DNA from: Algiphilus aromaticivorans DG1253
Lineage (GTDB): Bacteria; Pseudomonadota; Gammaproteobacteria; Nevskiales; Nevskiaceae
NCBI RefSeq assembly: GCF_000733765.1
Contig: NZ_JPOG01000001.1
Span: 2,480,001-2,544,000, forward strand
Direction: 5' to 3'
Length of the DNA: 64,000 nucleotides
A program made the translations under genes and the position numbers. The notes under the pieces were generated by a model. The model saw only the letters and a program-made list of their open reading frames with translations, had not been told where the DNA came from and did no database searches. Every line of letters starts with the position of its first letter. The stretch's first letter is position 1. Shown piece after piece: positions 8,751-19,073 of this stretch.

Positions 8751-10961
8751 TTACTGCCAGCGATAGGTCAGCGTGCCGAGCAGCTCGCGTGGCACGCCGT
8801 AGTCGCAGGTGGCCGTGGGCTGCTGGCCGCCGCAGTAGACGGGCTGCTCGTCCAGCAGATTCGTCACGCTGAGCTGCAGGCCGATCTGCGGGTTGAGCTG
8901 GTAACGCACGGCGGCGTCGACCAGCGTTGCCACGGGATACTTGAAGGTGTTGGCGGTGTCGGCAAAGCTCGTGCCGGTGTAGCGCACGCCAGCGCCGAGC
9001 CCCAGGCCGTCCAGGGCACCGCCGACCACGCTGTAGTCGAGCCACAGGCTCGCCAGATGCTCGGGACGATCGGTCAGCCGCTTGCCCTCGGTGGTTCCGC
9101 TGGCGCCGGCTTCCTCCACTTCGACCTGCTGCCAGGTGTAGCCCCCGGTGAGCTGCAGACCCGTCGCCAGATCAGCCAGTACCTCGAGCTCGGCACCGCG
9201 CGATCTTGTTTCGCCGACCTGCACCTGATCCTGGGGATTGCCCGGGTTGTCCGGATTCTGTTCCAGCTCGTTGCTGCGCAGGATGTCGAAGGCCGCAGCG
9301 GTCACAGCCAATCCGACGCCCGGCGGCCGCCAGCGCAGTCCGGCCTCGATCTGCTCGCCGCGGATGGGATCGTAGTCGGCGCCGCTGACCGGATTGCGGC
9401 CGTATTCGGGCGCGAAGGACTCGCTGTAGCTGACGTAGGGCGCCCAGCCGCCGTCGAAGAGATAGACCGCGCCGGCGCGCAGGCTCAGCTCGCTCTGGTC
9501 TTCCTCGGCGGCATCGCTGCTGCGTTCGCTGACGCTGTCGTAGCGGCCACCCAGATTCAACACCAGCCGGTCGGCGATGCGGACGTGTTCCTGCAGGTAG
9601 AGGCCGATCTGGTCGGCTTCGGTACGCGTCGTCGTGAAGTCCTCCGGCTGGGGCGGCGTGAAATCGCGCCCGTAGACCGGGTCAAAGAGGTCCAGCTCCG
9701 CCGCCGGCCCTTCGATGGTCAGGAAGCCGCTGTCGCGGCTGTTTAGCTTCAGCCTCTTGTAGTCGACGCCGGCGAGCAGCGTGTGCTCGAAGGAGCCGTG
9801 GTCGACACGCGCGACCAGGCGGTTGTCCGCGGTGATGGTCTCGCCGTCGTCGAAGCGCGCGCGTATGCCGCGGTTCAGCAGCGTGCGCAGCTCGTCGTCG
9901 ATGTAGGGCCCGAAGTAGTTGCGGAAGACGTCGAGCACGTCGTAGCGCACGCGCCGATAGCGCAGGTTCTGCTCGAAGGCCAGCCAGTCAGTGAGCTGCT
10001 GCTCAAGGATGCTGCCGAAGCCGACCGTCGTGGCGTCGTAGCGGTCGAAGCCGGGCTCGCCGATATAGCGGTTGTCGGGAATCCGGCCGTTCGGCCCCGG
10101 CTCCTTGGTGCCGGCGCGCGGGAACGCGCTCCAGGGATAGCGCGTCTCGTTGACTTGGTAGCGCGCCAGCAGCGTCCAGCGCGTGGCCTCGCTGGGCTGC
10201 CAGCGCAGCGACGGCGCCAGATAGATGCGGTCGTCGTTGACGAAGTCGATGTGCGAATCGGCTTCCTGCCACATGCCGGTCAGCCGGTAGCGCCAGTCGC
10301 CCTCGTCGTCGAGCGCATCCGAAACGTCGGCGAAGACGCGGCGATGGTTGTCGCTGCCGAGCTGCATTCCGAACTCGTGCAGCGGCTCGTCGGTGGGCTT
10401 CTTGGTCACCAGATTGATCAAGCCGCCCGGCTGGCCCTGGCCGTAGAGCACCGATGCCGGCCCGCGCAGCACCTCGATGCGCTCCACGCCGTAGATCTCC
10501 AGCGGCGCGTCGTAGGCCAGGCCGGCCTGCAGCTGCGTGCCGTCGCGGAAAGTGGCGTCCTGCGCCGAGAAGCCGCGCAGGCGGATCGAGAAGGAGTCGA
10601 TCACCGACTGCGAAGCGCGGTTCTGTATGGAGATGCCCGGTGTATAGGCCACGCCCTCGACCAGATCGATGGCACCGCGGTCCTCCAGCTGCTCGCGGGT
10701 CACGACCGACAGCGACTGCGGGGTCTCGATGATCGGCGCGCCGGTCTTGGTACCGGTATCGCTGCGCCCGGCCAGATAGCCCTCGACCGGACCGTCGGCG
10801 CGCTCGGCCGAGCCGACCACATCGATCGGGCTCAGCTCGCTGACGGCGTCGCTATCGCCACCATCCGCCGCGACGACCGCCCCGGAAGCCCCCAAAAGGA
10901 GCGCTGCCCACGCCAAATACCGGCATCGCGCGGCCAGCGCGCCTCTTGTCTGGAATCGCAT
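8751..10961 (-). CDS. TonB-dependent siderophore receptor (FhuA/FpvA type)
   Basis: A 736-residue receptor with signal sequence LAWAALLLGASGAVVAA. The plug contains ETPQSLSVVTREQLEDRGA and IYGVERIEVLRGPASVLYGQ, typical of siderophore receptors, with the motif GQPGGLINLVTKKPT. The barrel closes with the C-terminal GTLTYRWQ. The gene ends 24 bp before the next receptor's preferred start, so the two are probably one operon. A Fur box lies 31-49 bp upstream of the start codon, which predicts iron repression. Confidence 0.93.
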   Translation of the reverse strand: MRFQTRGALAARCRYLAWAALLLGASGAVVAADGGDSDAVSELSPIDVVGSAERADGPVEGYLAGRSDTGTKTGAPIIETPQSLSVVTREQLEDRGAIDLVEGVAYTPGISIQNRASQSVIDSFSIRLRGFSAQDATFRDGTQLQAGLAYDAPLEIYGVERIEVLRGPASVLYGQGQPGGLINLVTKKPTDEPLHEFGMQLGSDNHRRVFADVSDALDDEGDWRYRLTGMWQEADSHIDFVNDDRIYLAPSLRWQPSEATRWTLLARYQVNETRYPWSAFPRAGTKEPGPNGRIPDNRYIGEPGFDRYDATTVGFGSILEQQLTDWLAFEQNLRYRRVRYDVLDVFRNYFGPYIDDELRTLLNRGIRARFDDGETITADNRLVARVDHGSFEHTLLAGVDYKRLKLNSRDSGFLTIEGPAAELDLFDPVYGRDFTPPQPEDFTTTRTEADQIGLYLQEHVRIADRLVLNLGGRYDSVSERSSDAAEEDQSELSLRAGAVYLFDGGWAPYVSYSESFAPEYGRNPVSGADYDPIRGEQIEAGLRWRPPGVGLAVTAAAFDILRSNELEQNPDNPGNPQDQVQVGETRSRGAELEVLADLATGLQLTGGYTWQQVEVEEAGASGTTEGKRLTDRPEHLASLWLDYSVVGGALDGLGLGAGVRYTGTSFADTANTFKYPVATLVDAAVRYQLNPQIGLQLSVTNLLDEQPVYCGGQQPTATCDYGVPRELLGTLTYRWQ

Positions 10962-10991
10962 CGTTCACCCCTGAACCGTGATAGAGGGGGC

Positions 10992-11010
10992 AATGATAAC
11001 GATTCGTATT
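10992..11010. promoter_or_regulatory. Fur box
   Basis: AATGATAACGATTCGTATT matches the palindromic Fur consensus (AATGATAATNATTATCATT) at about 14 of 18 defined positions. It lies directly upstream of the siderophore receptor start at 10961. Confidence 0.75.
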
Positions 11011-11045
11011 ATTTAGTGCTTTTGCGCATCCTCACACTCGGGGGT

Positions 11046-11806
11046 CTACCAGCGCAAGCCCATGCGGAGCTGCGCGCCGGAGAGACGGACATCGGCATCG
11101 TCTTCGCCGTCGTCGTGGGCGATACGATAGTCGCGCAGCTGCCAGCCAAGGCCGATGCGCAGAGGCGCAATAAGCTGCGGCTGCAACCAGGCCATAGCGG
11201 TGACATCGAAGACGCGGTCACCGTCGTACTCGACATAGTTGCCGTGCGCGCTCAACCGCACGGCGCCGAACTCGCTGGCGACACCCAGATGCGCCATGGG
11301 GAAGAATTCCGTCACCGACTCGACGTCGCGCGTCGCCGCGCTACCCTCGCCCTCGCGCAGGCGTACCCGCGCGTCGAGATGGCGCGCGGTGACGCCGGGG
11401 CTGACGCTGAAGCCAGCACCGCCGATGCGCCAGCGCAACGCCAGCAAACTGTCGTCGACGGTGGCGCTGGAGGTGACGGTCTCTTCCCGGGGAATCAGGA
11501 CCAGGCCACCGAGGGTGATGTCGCGGTTCAGGGTGTTGCGGCCGTCGGCACGCAGGCGGGCATGCTCGCCCAGCAGCTCGAAGCGTCCCCAGCGCAGCGC
11601 ACCGTCGAAAACGAGATCGTTGTCGCTCTTCAGCGCGAGGTCGTCCTCGAGATCGAGACGCTCGTTGTCGCTCACCACCCCGCTGATCTCGGTATCCCAG
11701 AGCGCGACACCGAGGCTGTAGCGCGGCTCGGTAGCCTCCGGCGCCGCCTGCGCGCCGACGACGCTCCCACCCAGCAGGAGCGCGCCGGCTGCAACGCGGG
11801 CGAGCA

Positions 11807-11807
<1 letters not shown>
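11046..11807 (-). CDS. predicted outer-membrane beta-barrel protein, unknown function
   Basis: A 253-residue protein with a short signal peptide (MLARVAAGALLLGGSVVGAQA). The mature part is made of alternating-residue strands such as RYSLGVALWDTEI, GRFELLGEHARLRAD and LSGAQLRMGLRW, ending in Trp, which fits a small outer-membrane barrel. Its ATG overlaps the rpoD stop codon (CATCA), so it may be translated from the end of the rpoD message. Its downstream neighbour is a Fur-controlled receptor. No family was recognised. Confidence 0.65.
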
Positions 11808-13675
<1,868 letters not shown>

Positions 13676-13737
13676 GCAGACACGCGCATTCGACCAACGG
13701 GAATCAATCAGTATATCAGGGCGCCGGCCCGAAACTT

Positions 13738-15495
13738 TCAAGCCCCCCCGGCGGGTCGCGGTTGATCCTGCGCCCGGGCACTGGTCAGAGCGCGCAGCTC
13801 GGCCGTTTCGCCAGCGCTGAGGTCGCGATGGCGCGCAGCCTCGAGCAGCGTCTGCACGCGCAAGCGGCGACCGCGATCGCGCAGGCGCGCCAGAATTTCG
13901 GCCAGCTCGCTCGCCGGGTCGGCTGGCGCCATGGCCTGCGGCTGCGCCAGCCGCTCGAGCCAGTGCGCCTGCTCGGCGTCCGGCCAACCGCGGATGAGTC
14001 CCGCCGCCGTGCTGTCGGGATGCTCAATGAAGTGGTCCAGCACGGCCACCAGCAAGTCGATGCCCGGCTGCTGCGACTGCGCCAGTTCTTCGAGGTCCCC
14101 CACGCCCTGCGCCAGCTCGGGCTGCTCCAGCAACAGCTGTAGCGCGCGGCCGACCGGCTTCTGCCGCTTCGGCGCCCCGGCTTGCGGCGCCGGCTCGGCG
14201 CGCGGGCGACCACCGCCGCGCAGCGCCAGCTCGATGTCCTGGCGGCTCAGCCGGCTGCGCGGCACCAGCGCGTCGACGATGGCGCTGCGCGTGGCGCTGT
14301 CCTCGATGCGCGTCACATAGGGCGCGGCCAGCGACACCAGCTGCGCGCGACCGTCCGGCGTCGTCAGATCGCAGTCGGCCGCCAGGCTGTCGAGCAGGAA
14401 GCGGCTCAGTGGCTGCGCCTCCGCCAGCGCGTGCTCCCAGGCCTCGGGGCCGCCCTCGGCCACCAGCGTGTCCGGGTCGTGACCTTGCGGCAGGAACATG
14501 AAGCGCACCTCGCGCCCCGGCCCGAGCGTGGGCAGCGCCTGCTCTAGCGCCTTCCAGGCCGCACGCCCGCCGGCCGCATCGCCATCGAAGCAAAAGACGA
14601 CGCGGCGCGTCGTGCGGAAGAGCAGATGCAGATGGTCGGCCGTGGTGGCCGTACCCAGCGTCGCCACCGCCGTGCGGATGCCGTGGCGCGCCAGCCCGAC
14701 GACATCCATGTAGCCCTCGACGACGAAGAGCTGCTCCGGATGCGGCTCGGCCTGGCGCACTTCGTAGAGGCCGTAGAGCTGCCGCCCTTTGTGGAAGAGC
14801 TCGGTCTCCGGGCTGTTCAGGTACTTGGCCTGATCGTCGCCCATCGTGCGCCCGCCGAAGGCGATAACGCGGCCGCGTGTGTCGCGGATCGGGAACATCA
14901 GCCGGTTGCGGAAGCGGTCGTAACAGCCGCGCTTGGGGTCGTCCTCGCGCGCGATCAGCAGGCCCGCCTCCAGGGCGGGCGCAGGGTCGCGGAACTGCTT
15001 GGCGAGGCTGTCCCAGGCATCGGGCGCAAAGCCGATGCCGAAGGCCTGTGCGGTGCCGCCATCGACGCCGCGCTGCTTGAGATAGTCGATCGCCGGCTGC
15101 GAGCGCCGCAGCTGCGCCTCGAAGTGGCGCTGCGCAGCCGACAGCGCCTCTAGCGGTCCCTCCAGCGCCTTGCGCGAAGGCCCGCCGCGGCCACCCTCGC
15201 GCGGCACCTCCAGTCCGAGCTGACTGGCCAGCTCCTCGACGGCCTCGACGAAATCGAGGCGCTCGTAGGCCATCAGGAAACCGATGGCGTTGCCGTTCTG
15301 CCCCGAGCTGAAGTCGAAGTACATCTGCTTCGCGGGGCTGACGTAGAAGCTCGGCGTCTTCTCGTTGGTGAAGGGCGACAGGCCGCGCCACTCCCGACCG
15401 GCACGCTTCAAATCGACGCGCGGCGTGACGACGTCGACGATATCGACGCGCGCCAGCAGATCGTTGATGAAGGATTCGGGAATTCGCCCTTTCAC
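13738..15495 (-). CDS. dnaG: DNA primase DnaG with a zinc-less CHC2 domain
   Basis: A 585-residue primase that makes RNA primers for DNA replication and is expected to interact with DnaB helicase. The GTG start at 15495 gives the family N-terminus [20 protein letters not shown]; an upstream in-frame ATG at 15534 is less likely. The TOPRIM core is clear: [16 protein letters not shown] and [15 protein letters not shown]. The N-terminal zinc-ribbon domain is unusual. The positions of the four metal ligands (Cys40, His43, Cys61, Cys64 in E. coli) hold Ser40, Thr43, Asp61 and Ser64, while the surrounding motif ([18 protein letters not shown]) is kept. The C-terminal helicase-interaction region is Pro/Ala/Arg-rich and poorly conserved. 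Confidence 0.97.
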   Translation of the reverse strand: MKGRIPESFINDLLARVDIVDVVTPRVDLKRAGREWRGLSPFTNEKTPSFYVSPAKQMYFDFSSGQNGNAIGFLMAYERLDFVEAVEELASQLGLEVPREGGRGGPSRKALEGPLEALSAAQRHFEAQLRRSQPAIDYLKQRGVDGGTAQAFGIGFAPDAWDSLAKQFRDPAPALEAGLLIAREDDPKRGCYDRFRNRLMFPIRDTRGRVIAFGGRTMGDDQAKYLNSPETELFHKGRQLYGLYEVRQAEPHPEQLFVVEGYMDVVGLARHGIRTAVATLGTATTADHLHLLFRTTRRVVFCFDGDAAGGRAAWKALEQALPTLGPGREVRFMFLPQGHDPDTLVAEGGPEAWEHALAEAQPLSRFLLDSLAADCDLTTPDGRAQLVSLAAPYVTRIEDSATRSAIVDALVPRSRLSRQDIELALRGGGRPRAEPAPQAGAPKRQKPVGRALQLLLEQPELAQGVGDLEELAQSQQPGIDLLVAVLDHFIEHPDSTAAGLIRGWPDAEQAHWLERLAQPQAMAPADPASELAEILARLRDRGRRLRVQTLLEAARHRDLSAGETAELRALTSARAQDQPRPAGGA

Positions 15496-15551
15496 GCCAT
15501 GCTCGGGTGCTGCTGCCGGAAGGGACTTGCCCACCTTCCGGATGGGAAGAA

Positions 15552-15580
15552 GCGCAGATTACGCGGATTCGCGCAGATTA
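15552..15580. repeat. short CGCAGATT repeats
   Basis: GCAGATT occurs as GCGCAGATTACGCGGATT followed by GCGCAGATT in the 244-bp gap between yqeY and dnaG. The same word recurs at 17959-18050 and, inverted, at 18541-18570. The rest of the gap shows no gene. Confidence 0.6.
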
Positions 15581-15739
15581 AAGGAGATCGCACAGCGCCT
15601 CAGGCAACGACGAGGCGCAGGCATGGCGAGCTGCGCCGGAGCAGACGCGATGGCGCTGCCCCGGCATGCGAAACATCGCGGCAAGACAATCTGCGGAAAT
15701 CCGCATCGTCTGCGGTACAGACCGCAGACCGCGAGGCCG

Positions 15740-16186
15740 TCAGGACAGCCTTTCGCGCACCTTGGCGGAGAGCTGACCCATGTCTGCACGACCGGCGACC
15801 TTGGGCTTGAGCCAGGCCATGACCTTGCCCATGTCGGCCATGCCGGCGGCGCCGGTCTCGCTAACGGCCTGCTCCAGCAGCGCATCCAGCTCGGCCGCAT
15901 CCAGGGCTTGCGGAAGATACTCGGCCAGCACGCCGGCCTCGTAATCTTCCTGCTCGGCCAGTTCCTCGCGCCCACCCTCGCGGTACTGCACGGCGGCGTC
16001 GCGGCGCTGCTTGACCTGCTTCTCGACGATGGCCAGCTTGGCGGCCTCGTCGAGCTCGGTCTGCTCATCGATCTCGCGCTGCTTGATCGCCGCCTGCAGC
16101 ATGCGGATGACGCCCAGGCGCGGCTTGTCGCCGGCGCGCATGGCGTCCTTCATTTCCGCGGATAGACGCTCGCCGAGCGTACTCAT
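15740..16186 (-). CDS. yqeY: GatB/YqeY domain protein
   Basis: A 148-residue protein of the GatB/YqeY family, recognised by MSTLGERLSAEMKDAMRAGD, KPRLGVIRMLQAAIKQREID and EYLPQALDAAELDALLEQAV. The family shares the tail domain of the GatB amidotransferase subunit and has been proposed to act on tRNA, but its role is not established. It lies between rpsU and dnaG on the same strand, 12 bp downstream of rpsU, and is probably part of the same operon. Confidence 0.9.
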   Translation of the reverse strand: MSTLGERLSAEMKDAMRAGDKPRLGVIRMLQAAIKQREIDEQTELDEAAKLAIVEKQVKQRRDAAVQYREGGREELAEQEDYEAGVLAEYLPQALDAAELDALLEQAVSETGAAGMADMGKVMAWLKPKVAGRADMGQLSAKVRERLS

Positions 16187-16198
16187 CGCGCCTCGCGC

Positions 16199-16414
16199 CT
16201 AGTAGAGGCGGGTACGGCGCGCGGATTCGCGCGAGACACGCTTGGCCTGCCGCTTGACGGCGGCAGCACGCTTGCGCTTGCGCTCCTGGCTCGGCTTCTC
16301 GAAGTATTCCCGCTTGCGCACGTCGGTGATGACACCGGCGCGCTCGCAGGTGCGCTTGAAACGGCGAATGGCGACTTCGAAGGGTTCGTTGTCACGAACG
16401 CGGACGCTGGGCAT
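16199..16414 (-). CDS. rpsU: 30S ribosomal protein bS21
   Basis: A 71-residue small-subunit protein, the same length as E. coli bS21. It starts [20 protein letters not shown] and ends with the basic [11 protein letters not shown]. It is the first gene of the rpsU-yqeY-dnaG-rpoD block and has a good sigma-70 promoter upstream. Confidence 0.98.
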   Translation of the reverse strand: MPSVRVRDNEPFEVAIRRFKRTCERAGVITDVRKREYFEKPSQERKRKRAAAVKRQAKRVSRESARRTRLY

Positions 16415-16464
16415 AGGCGATGAACTCACTGTGTGCGGCAGGGCCGCCGGAAAAAGGGGCGCAA

Positions 16465-16493
16465 TTGTAGGCCGGCGCCCGCATTCATGCAAA
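16465..16493 (-). promoter_or_regulatory. sigma-70 promoter of the rpsU-dnaG-rpoD operon
   Basis: On the minus strand, TTGCAT (16493-16488) and TACAAT (16470-16465) are spaced by exactly 17 bp, about 50 bp upstream of the rpsU start. Both boxes match the consensus well. Confidence 0.75.
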
Positions 16494-16535
16494 GCGCGCC
16501 GCGCCGGGGCCGCGCCGGCCTGTAAGATCGCCGCC

Positions 16536-17558
16536 GTGACCACCGTGCTCGCCATCGAATCCTCCTGCGACGAAACCGCCGTGGCGGTCTACGACGGCCG
16601 CCTGCGCGCGCACGCCCTGCACTCGCAGACCGCACTGCACGCCGCCTACGGCGGTGTCGTGCCGGAGCTGGCCGCGCGCGACCACCTGATGCGCATCACG
16701 CCGCTGCTGGAGGCCGCGCTGGCCGAGGCCGGGCTGCGCCCGCGCGATATCGACGTGCTGGCCTACACGGCCGGGCCCGGCCTGGCTGGCGCGCTGCTGG
16801 TGGGTGCGGCCACGGCCGCCGGCATCGCCACCGCGCTGGGACGGCCGCTGATCGGCGTGCATCACATGGAGGCGCATCTGCTGGCCCCCATGCTCGACGA
16901 CGCCGACCCACCCGACTTCCCCTTCGTCGCGCTGCTGGTCTCCGGCGGCCACAGCATGCTGGTCGATGTCGACGGCCCCGGCGCCTATCGCCTCCTCGGC
17001 GAGAGCCTGGACGACGCCGTCGGCGAAGCCTTCGACAAGACCGCCTCGCTGCTCGACCTGCCCTACCCCGGCGGCCCCCAGCTTGCCGCGCTGGCCGAGG
17101 GCGGCGACCCGAGCCGCTTCAAGCTGCCGCGGCCGATGCTGGATCGCCCCGATCTCGCCTTCAGCTTCTCCGGGCTGAAGACGGCCGTGCGCCTGCTCTG
17201 CGAGAAGCAGGCGCCACTCGACGGTGCCACGCGCGCCGATATCGCGCGCGCCTTCGAGGAGGCCTGCGTCGACGTGCTGGTCGGCAAGTGCGGGCAGGCG
17301 CTGGATCAGACCGGCCGCGATCGTCTCGTCGTAGCCGGTGGCGTCTCCGCCAACAAGCGCCTGCGCGAACGGCTCGCCAGCGCCTGCGCGAAGCGCGGCG
17401 CGCGCCTGCACCTGCCGCCCCTGGCCTACTGCACCGACAACGCTGCGATGGTGGCCTACACGGGCTGGCTGCGCCGCGCCGACCCGCCAGTCAGCGGCAC
17501 TGACATCCATGCCCGCTGGTCGCTGGACAGCCTGCAACCGCCCGCTGCCCATGGCTGA
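16536..17558 (+). CDS. tsaD: tRNA N6-threonylcarbamoyladenosine transferase TsaD
   Basis: A 340-residue protein (E. coli: 337) that transfers the threonylcarbamoyl group to A37 of ANN-decoding tRNAs together with TsaB and TsaE. The start is the GTG giving [20 protein letters not shown]. Metal-binding histidines are in [12 protein letters not shown], the nucleotide-binding loop in [11 protein letters not shown] and [14 protein letters not shown], and a conserved Asp-Asn pair in [12 protein letters not shown]. It is divergent from rpsU, as in many gammaproteobacteria, and overlaps folB by 8 bp. Confidence 0.97.
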   Translation: MTTVLAIESSCDETAVAVYDGRLRAHALHSQTALHAAYGGVVPELAARDHLMRITPLLEAALAEAGLRPRDIDVLAYTAGPGLAGALLVGAATAAGIATALGRPLIGVHHMEAHLLAPMLDDADPPDFPFVALLVSGGHSMLVDVDGPGAYRLLGESLDDAVGEAFDKTASLLDLPYPGGPQLAALAEGGDPSRFKLPRPMLDRPDLAFSFSGLKTAVRLLCEKQAPLDGATRADIARAFEEACVDVLVGKCGQALDQTGRDRLVVAGGVSANKRLRERLASACAKRGARLHLPPLAYCTDNAAMVAYTGWLRRADPPVSGTDIHARWSLDSLQPPAAHG

Positions 17559-17934
17559 GCTGCCCGCCGACCGCATCCTCCTGCGCGGCATCGCCGCACG
17601 CGCGGTGGTGGGCGTCTACGCCTTCGAGCGCGAAGCCAGCCGGCCGCTGTCCTTCGACCTGGAACTGGCCTGCGACCTGGCGCCAGCCGGCGCCAGCGAC
17701 GACGTCGCCGACACCCTCGACTACGACGCCGCCGCGGCGGTCGTGCACGCCGTTTGCGCCGAGCTGGCCCCGCAGCTCATCGAGACCCTGGCCGAAACTG
17801 TCGCCGCCCGCCTGCTGGGGCTGCCGCGCGTGGCCGCGGCCACCGTCACGGTGCACAAGCCGGGGGCGGTGACCGGGGTTGAGGATATTGCGGTGCGCAT
17901 CACGCGGCGCCACGATTCCGCGCCTTCGGTCTAG
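17551..17934 (+). CDS. folB: dihydroneopterin aldolase FolB
   Basis: A 127-residue enzyme of folate synthesis that cleaves dihydroneopterin to 6-hydroxymethyl-dihydropterin and glycolaldehyde. Family features are [20 protein letters not shown] near the N-terminus, [41 protein letters not shown] with the catalytic-region Glu, and [19 protein letters not shown]. The ATG overlaps the end of tsaD. A structured repeat element lies in its 3' flank. Confidence 0.93.
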   Translation: MAELPADRILLRGIAARAVVGVYAFEREASRPLSFDLELACDLAPAGASDDVADTLDYDAAAAVVHAVCAELAPQLIETLAETVAARLLGLPRVAAATVTVHKPGAVTGVEDIAVRITRRHDSAPSV

Positions 17935-17958
17935 CGCGAAGCGAAGAAAGTGGGGGAA

Positions 17959-18050
17959 CGCAGATTTCGCTGATGGCCGCAGATTAGGGACGTGGACCAC
18001 AGATTGCGCAGATTGGCACGGATCTACGGGTGGCCTCAGATTTCTCGGCG
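17959..18050. repeat. degenerate CGCAGATT repeats in the folB 3' flank
   Basis: The words CGCAGATT, CGCAGATTA and GCGCAGATTGG recur here, directly after folB. An inverted set (AATCTGCGTGAATCTGCG) lies at 18541-18570 beside the opposing gene. Together they bracket the two structured elements of this 650-bp convergent gap. Confidence 0.55.
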
Positions 18051-18167
18051 ATGTCGCGAAACGGGGCAGCTAGTGGGCACAGGCTGATTGACCCCACTCT
18101 GCACAAGGTTCCGCGCCTTGAATGCATGACGCTTCCGGATGTTGCCGCGCGACGGCGCGGGTGAGCC

Positions 18168-18270
18168 CGACCGAAGCGCCGGTGGCGCTTCGCAGCGGGC
18201 GAACGCCCGGACAAGGATGTCCGGGCCGGGTCACTTAGCGAGGCAGGAGCCGAGCTTAGTGACAGCGGCA
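18168..18270 (+). repeat. three-hairpin repeat element, copy A
   Basis: Hairpin 1 is AAGCGCC (18174-18180), loop GGT, GGCGCTT (18184-18190). Hairpin 2 is CCCGGACA (18206-18213), loop AGGA, TGTCCGGG (18218-18225). Hairpin 3 runs from GTCACT (18230-18235) to AGTGAC (18258-18263); it contains a T-T mismatch, AGC/GCT, a tandem GA/GA mismatch, GGC/GCC and the loop AGGA. The copy has the same orientation as folB. Confidence 0.9.
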
Positions 18271-18320
18271 GTTCGGGCAGTAGCGCTTGTGCCGGATATC
18301 TTCTGTGCTTCGGAGCGCGA

Positions 18321-18432
18321 AGATCGCCGTAGTCACTAGGCTCGGTCGCCCGGACCTCGCCAAGTGACCCTGGCTGGGCCTTCCATGGCCCAGCCGTGAT
18401 ACGCGCTGCGACTTGCCACCGGCAAGTCGGTC
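18321..18432 (-). repeat. three-hairpin repeat element, copy E (inverted)
   Basis: Read on the minus strand: hairpin 1 ACTTGCC/GGCAAGT (18427-18411), hairpin 2 GCTGGGCC, loop ATGGAA, GGCCCAGC (18394-18373), hairpin 3 GTCACT...AGTGAC (18368-18332) with GGC/GCC, GA/GA and GGTC/GACC. It is nearly identical to copy D at 62175. It has the same orientation as the minus-strand gene at 18585-19043. Confidence 0.9.
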
Positions 18433-18540
18433 ACGAATCACCCCTGCGCGCGCCATCCGAGCCGGCCACCCTCAAAGGGCACGGATCGCACTGGCTCGTC
18501 GCTTCGCGACATCGCGCGAAGGGCATCACCCGCCATCACA

Positions 18541-18570
18541 TCAATCTGCGTGAATCTGCGAAATCTGCCG
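18541..18570. repeat. AATCTGCG repeats (inverted set)
   Basis: AATCTGCGTGAATCTGCG followed by AAATCTGCC, 15 bp before the 3' end of the minus-strand gene at 18585. These are the reverse complement of the CGCAGATT words beside folB. Confidence 0.6.
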
Positions 18571-18584
18571 TTCCCTGCCCGACC

Positions 18585-19043
18585 TCAGGCCTCGCCGAGA
18601 TGCGGAAAGGGCGAATCGGCCGTCGCCGCGTGCACGCGCGCCACGCCGAGGTGACTGGCGGCATCGCGGATGGCGCTCGAGGCGGCCACCAGCTCCAGGC
18701 TGTCGGCCTCGCACTGCAGGCGCCGGCAGAGTTCGCGCAGCTCCGCGGCGGTAGCGGCCGTGGCATCGTCTCCCACCTCAGGTAGCAACGCGCCTTCCAG
18801 CCGACTGCCGCTGTCCTGCAACTGACGCGCGACCCGCTCGCAGCGCGCGAGCAGATCGTCGAGATCGGCGCCATCCGAACGCGCCAGCGGCGGCGTCAGC
18901 AGATAGAGCCTTGCTCCCGCGTGCTGGGCGCGGCCGAGCTGCTCCAGAGCGCTCGCCGGCAGCGCTGCAGCGGGGGCGCCGGCCACCTCGGCGGGCAGCA
19001 GGACGTCGAGGTCGGTGACGATGATGCGCGGCGAGGCGGTCAT
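18585..19043 (-). CDS. HAD-like protein in the gmhB position, degenerate
   Basis: A 152-residue protein starting MTASPRIIVTDLDVLLPAEV. The IIVTDLDVLL segment resembles HAD motif I (DxD). No later HAD motif (a Lys-Pro motif and a GDS/DD motif) can be seen, and the rest is Ala/Leu/Arg-rich helix. It starts 30 bp downstream of glyS on the same strand, where many gammaproteobacteria carry gmhB (heptose bisphosphate phosphatase). It may be a diverged or decayed GmhB-like protein or unrelated. The 650-bp gap between it and folB holds structured repeats. Confidence 0.5.
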   Translation of the reverse strand: MTASPRIIVTDLDVLLPAEVAGAPAAALPASALEQLGRAQHAGARLYLLTPPLARSDGADLDDLLARCERVARQLQDSGSRLEGALLPEVGDDATAATAAELRELCRRLQCEADSLELVAASSAIRDAASHLGVARVHAATADSPFPHLGEA

Positions 19044-19073
19044 GGCGGATCCCGTGACGGATGACAAAGCAGT

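Noticed and set aside
17935-18584. CRISPR array suspected from the recurring words in the folB downstream gap
   Set aside because: Repeats are few, irregularly spaced and partly inverted. There are no equal spacers and no cas genes nearby.
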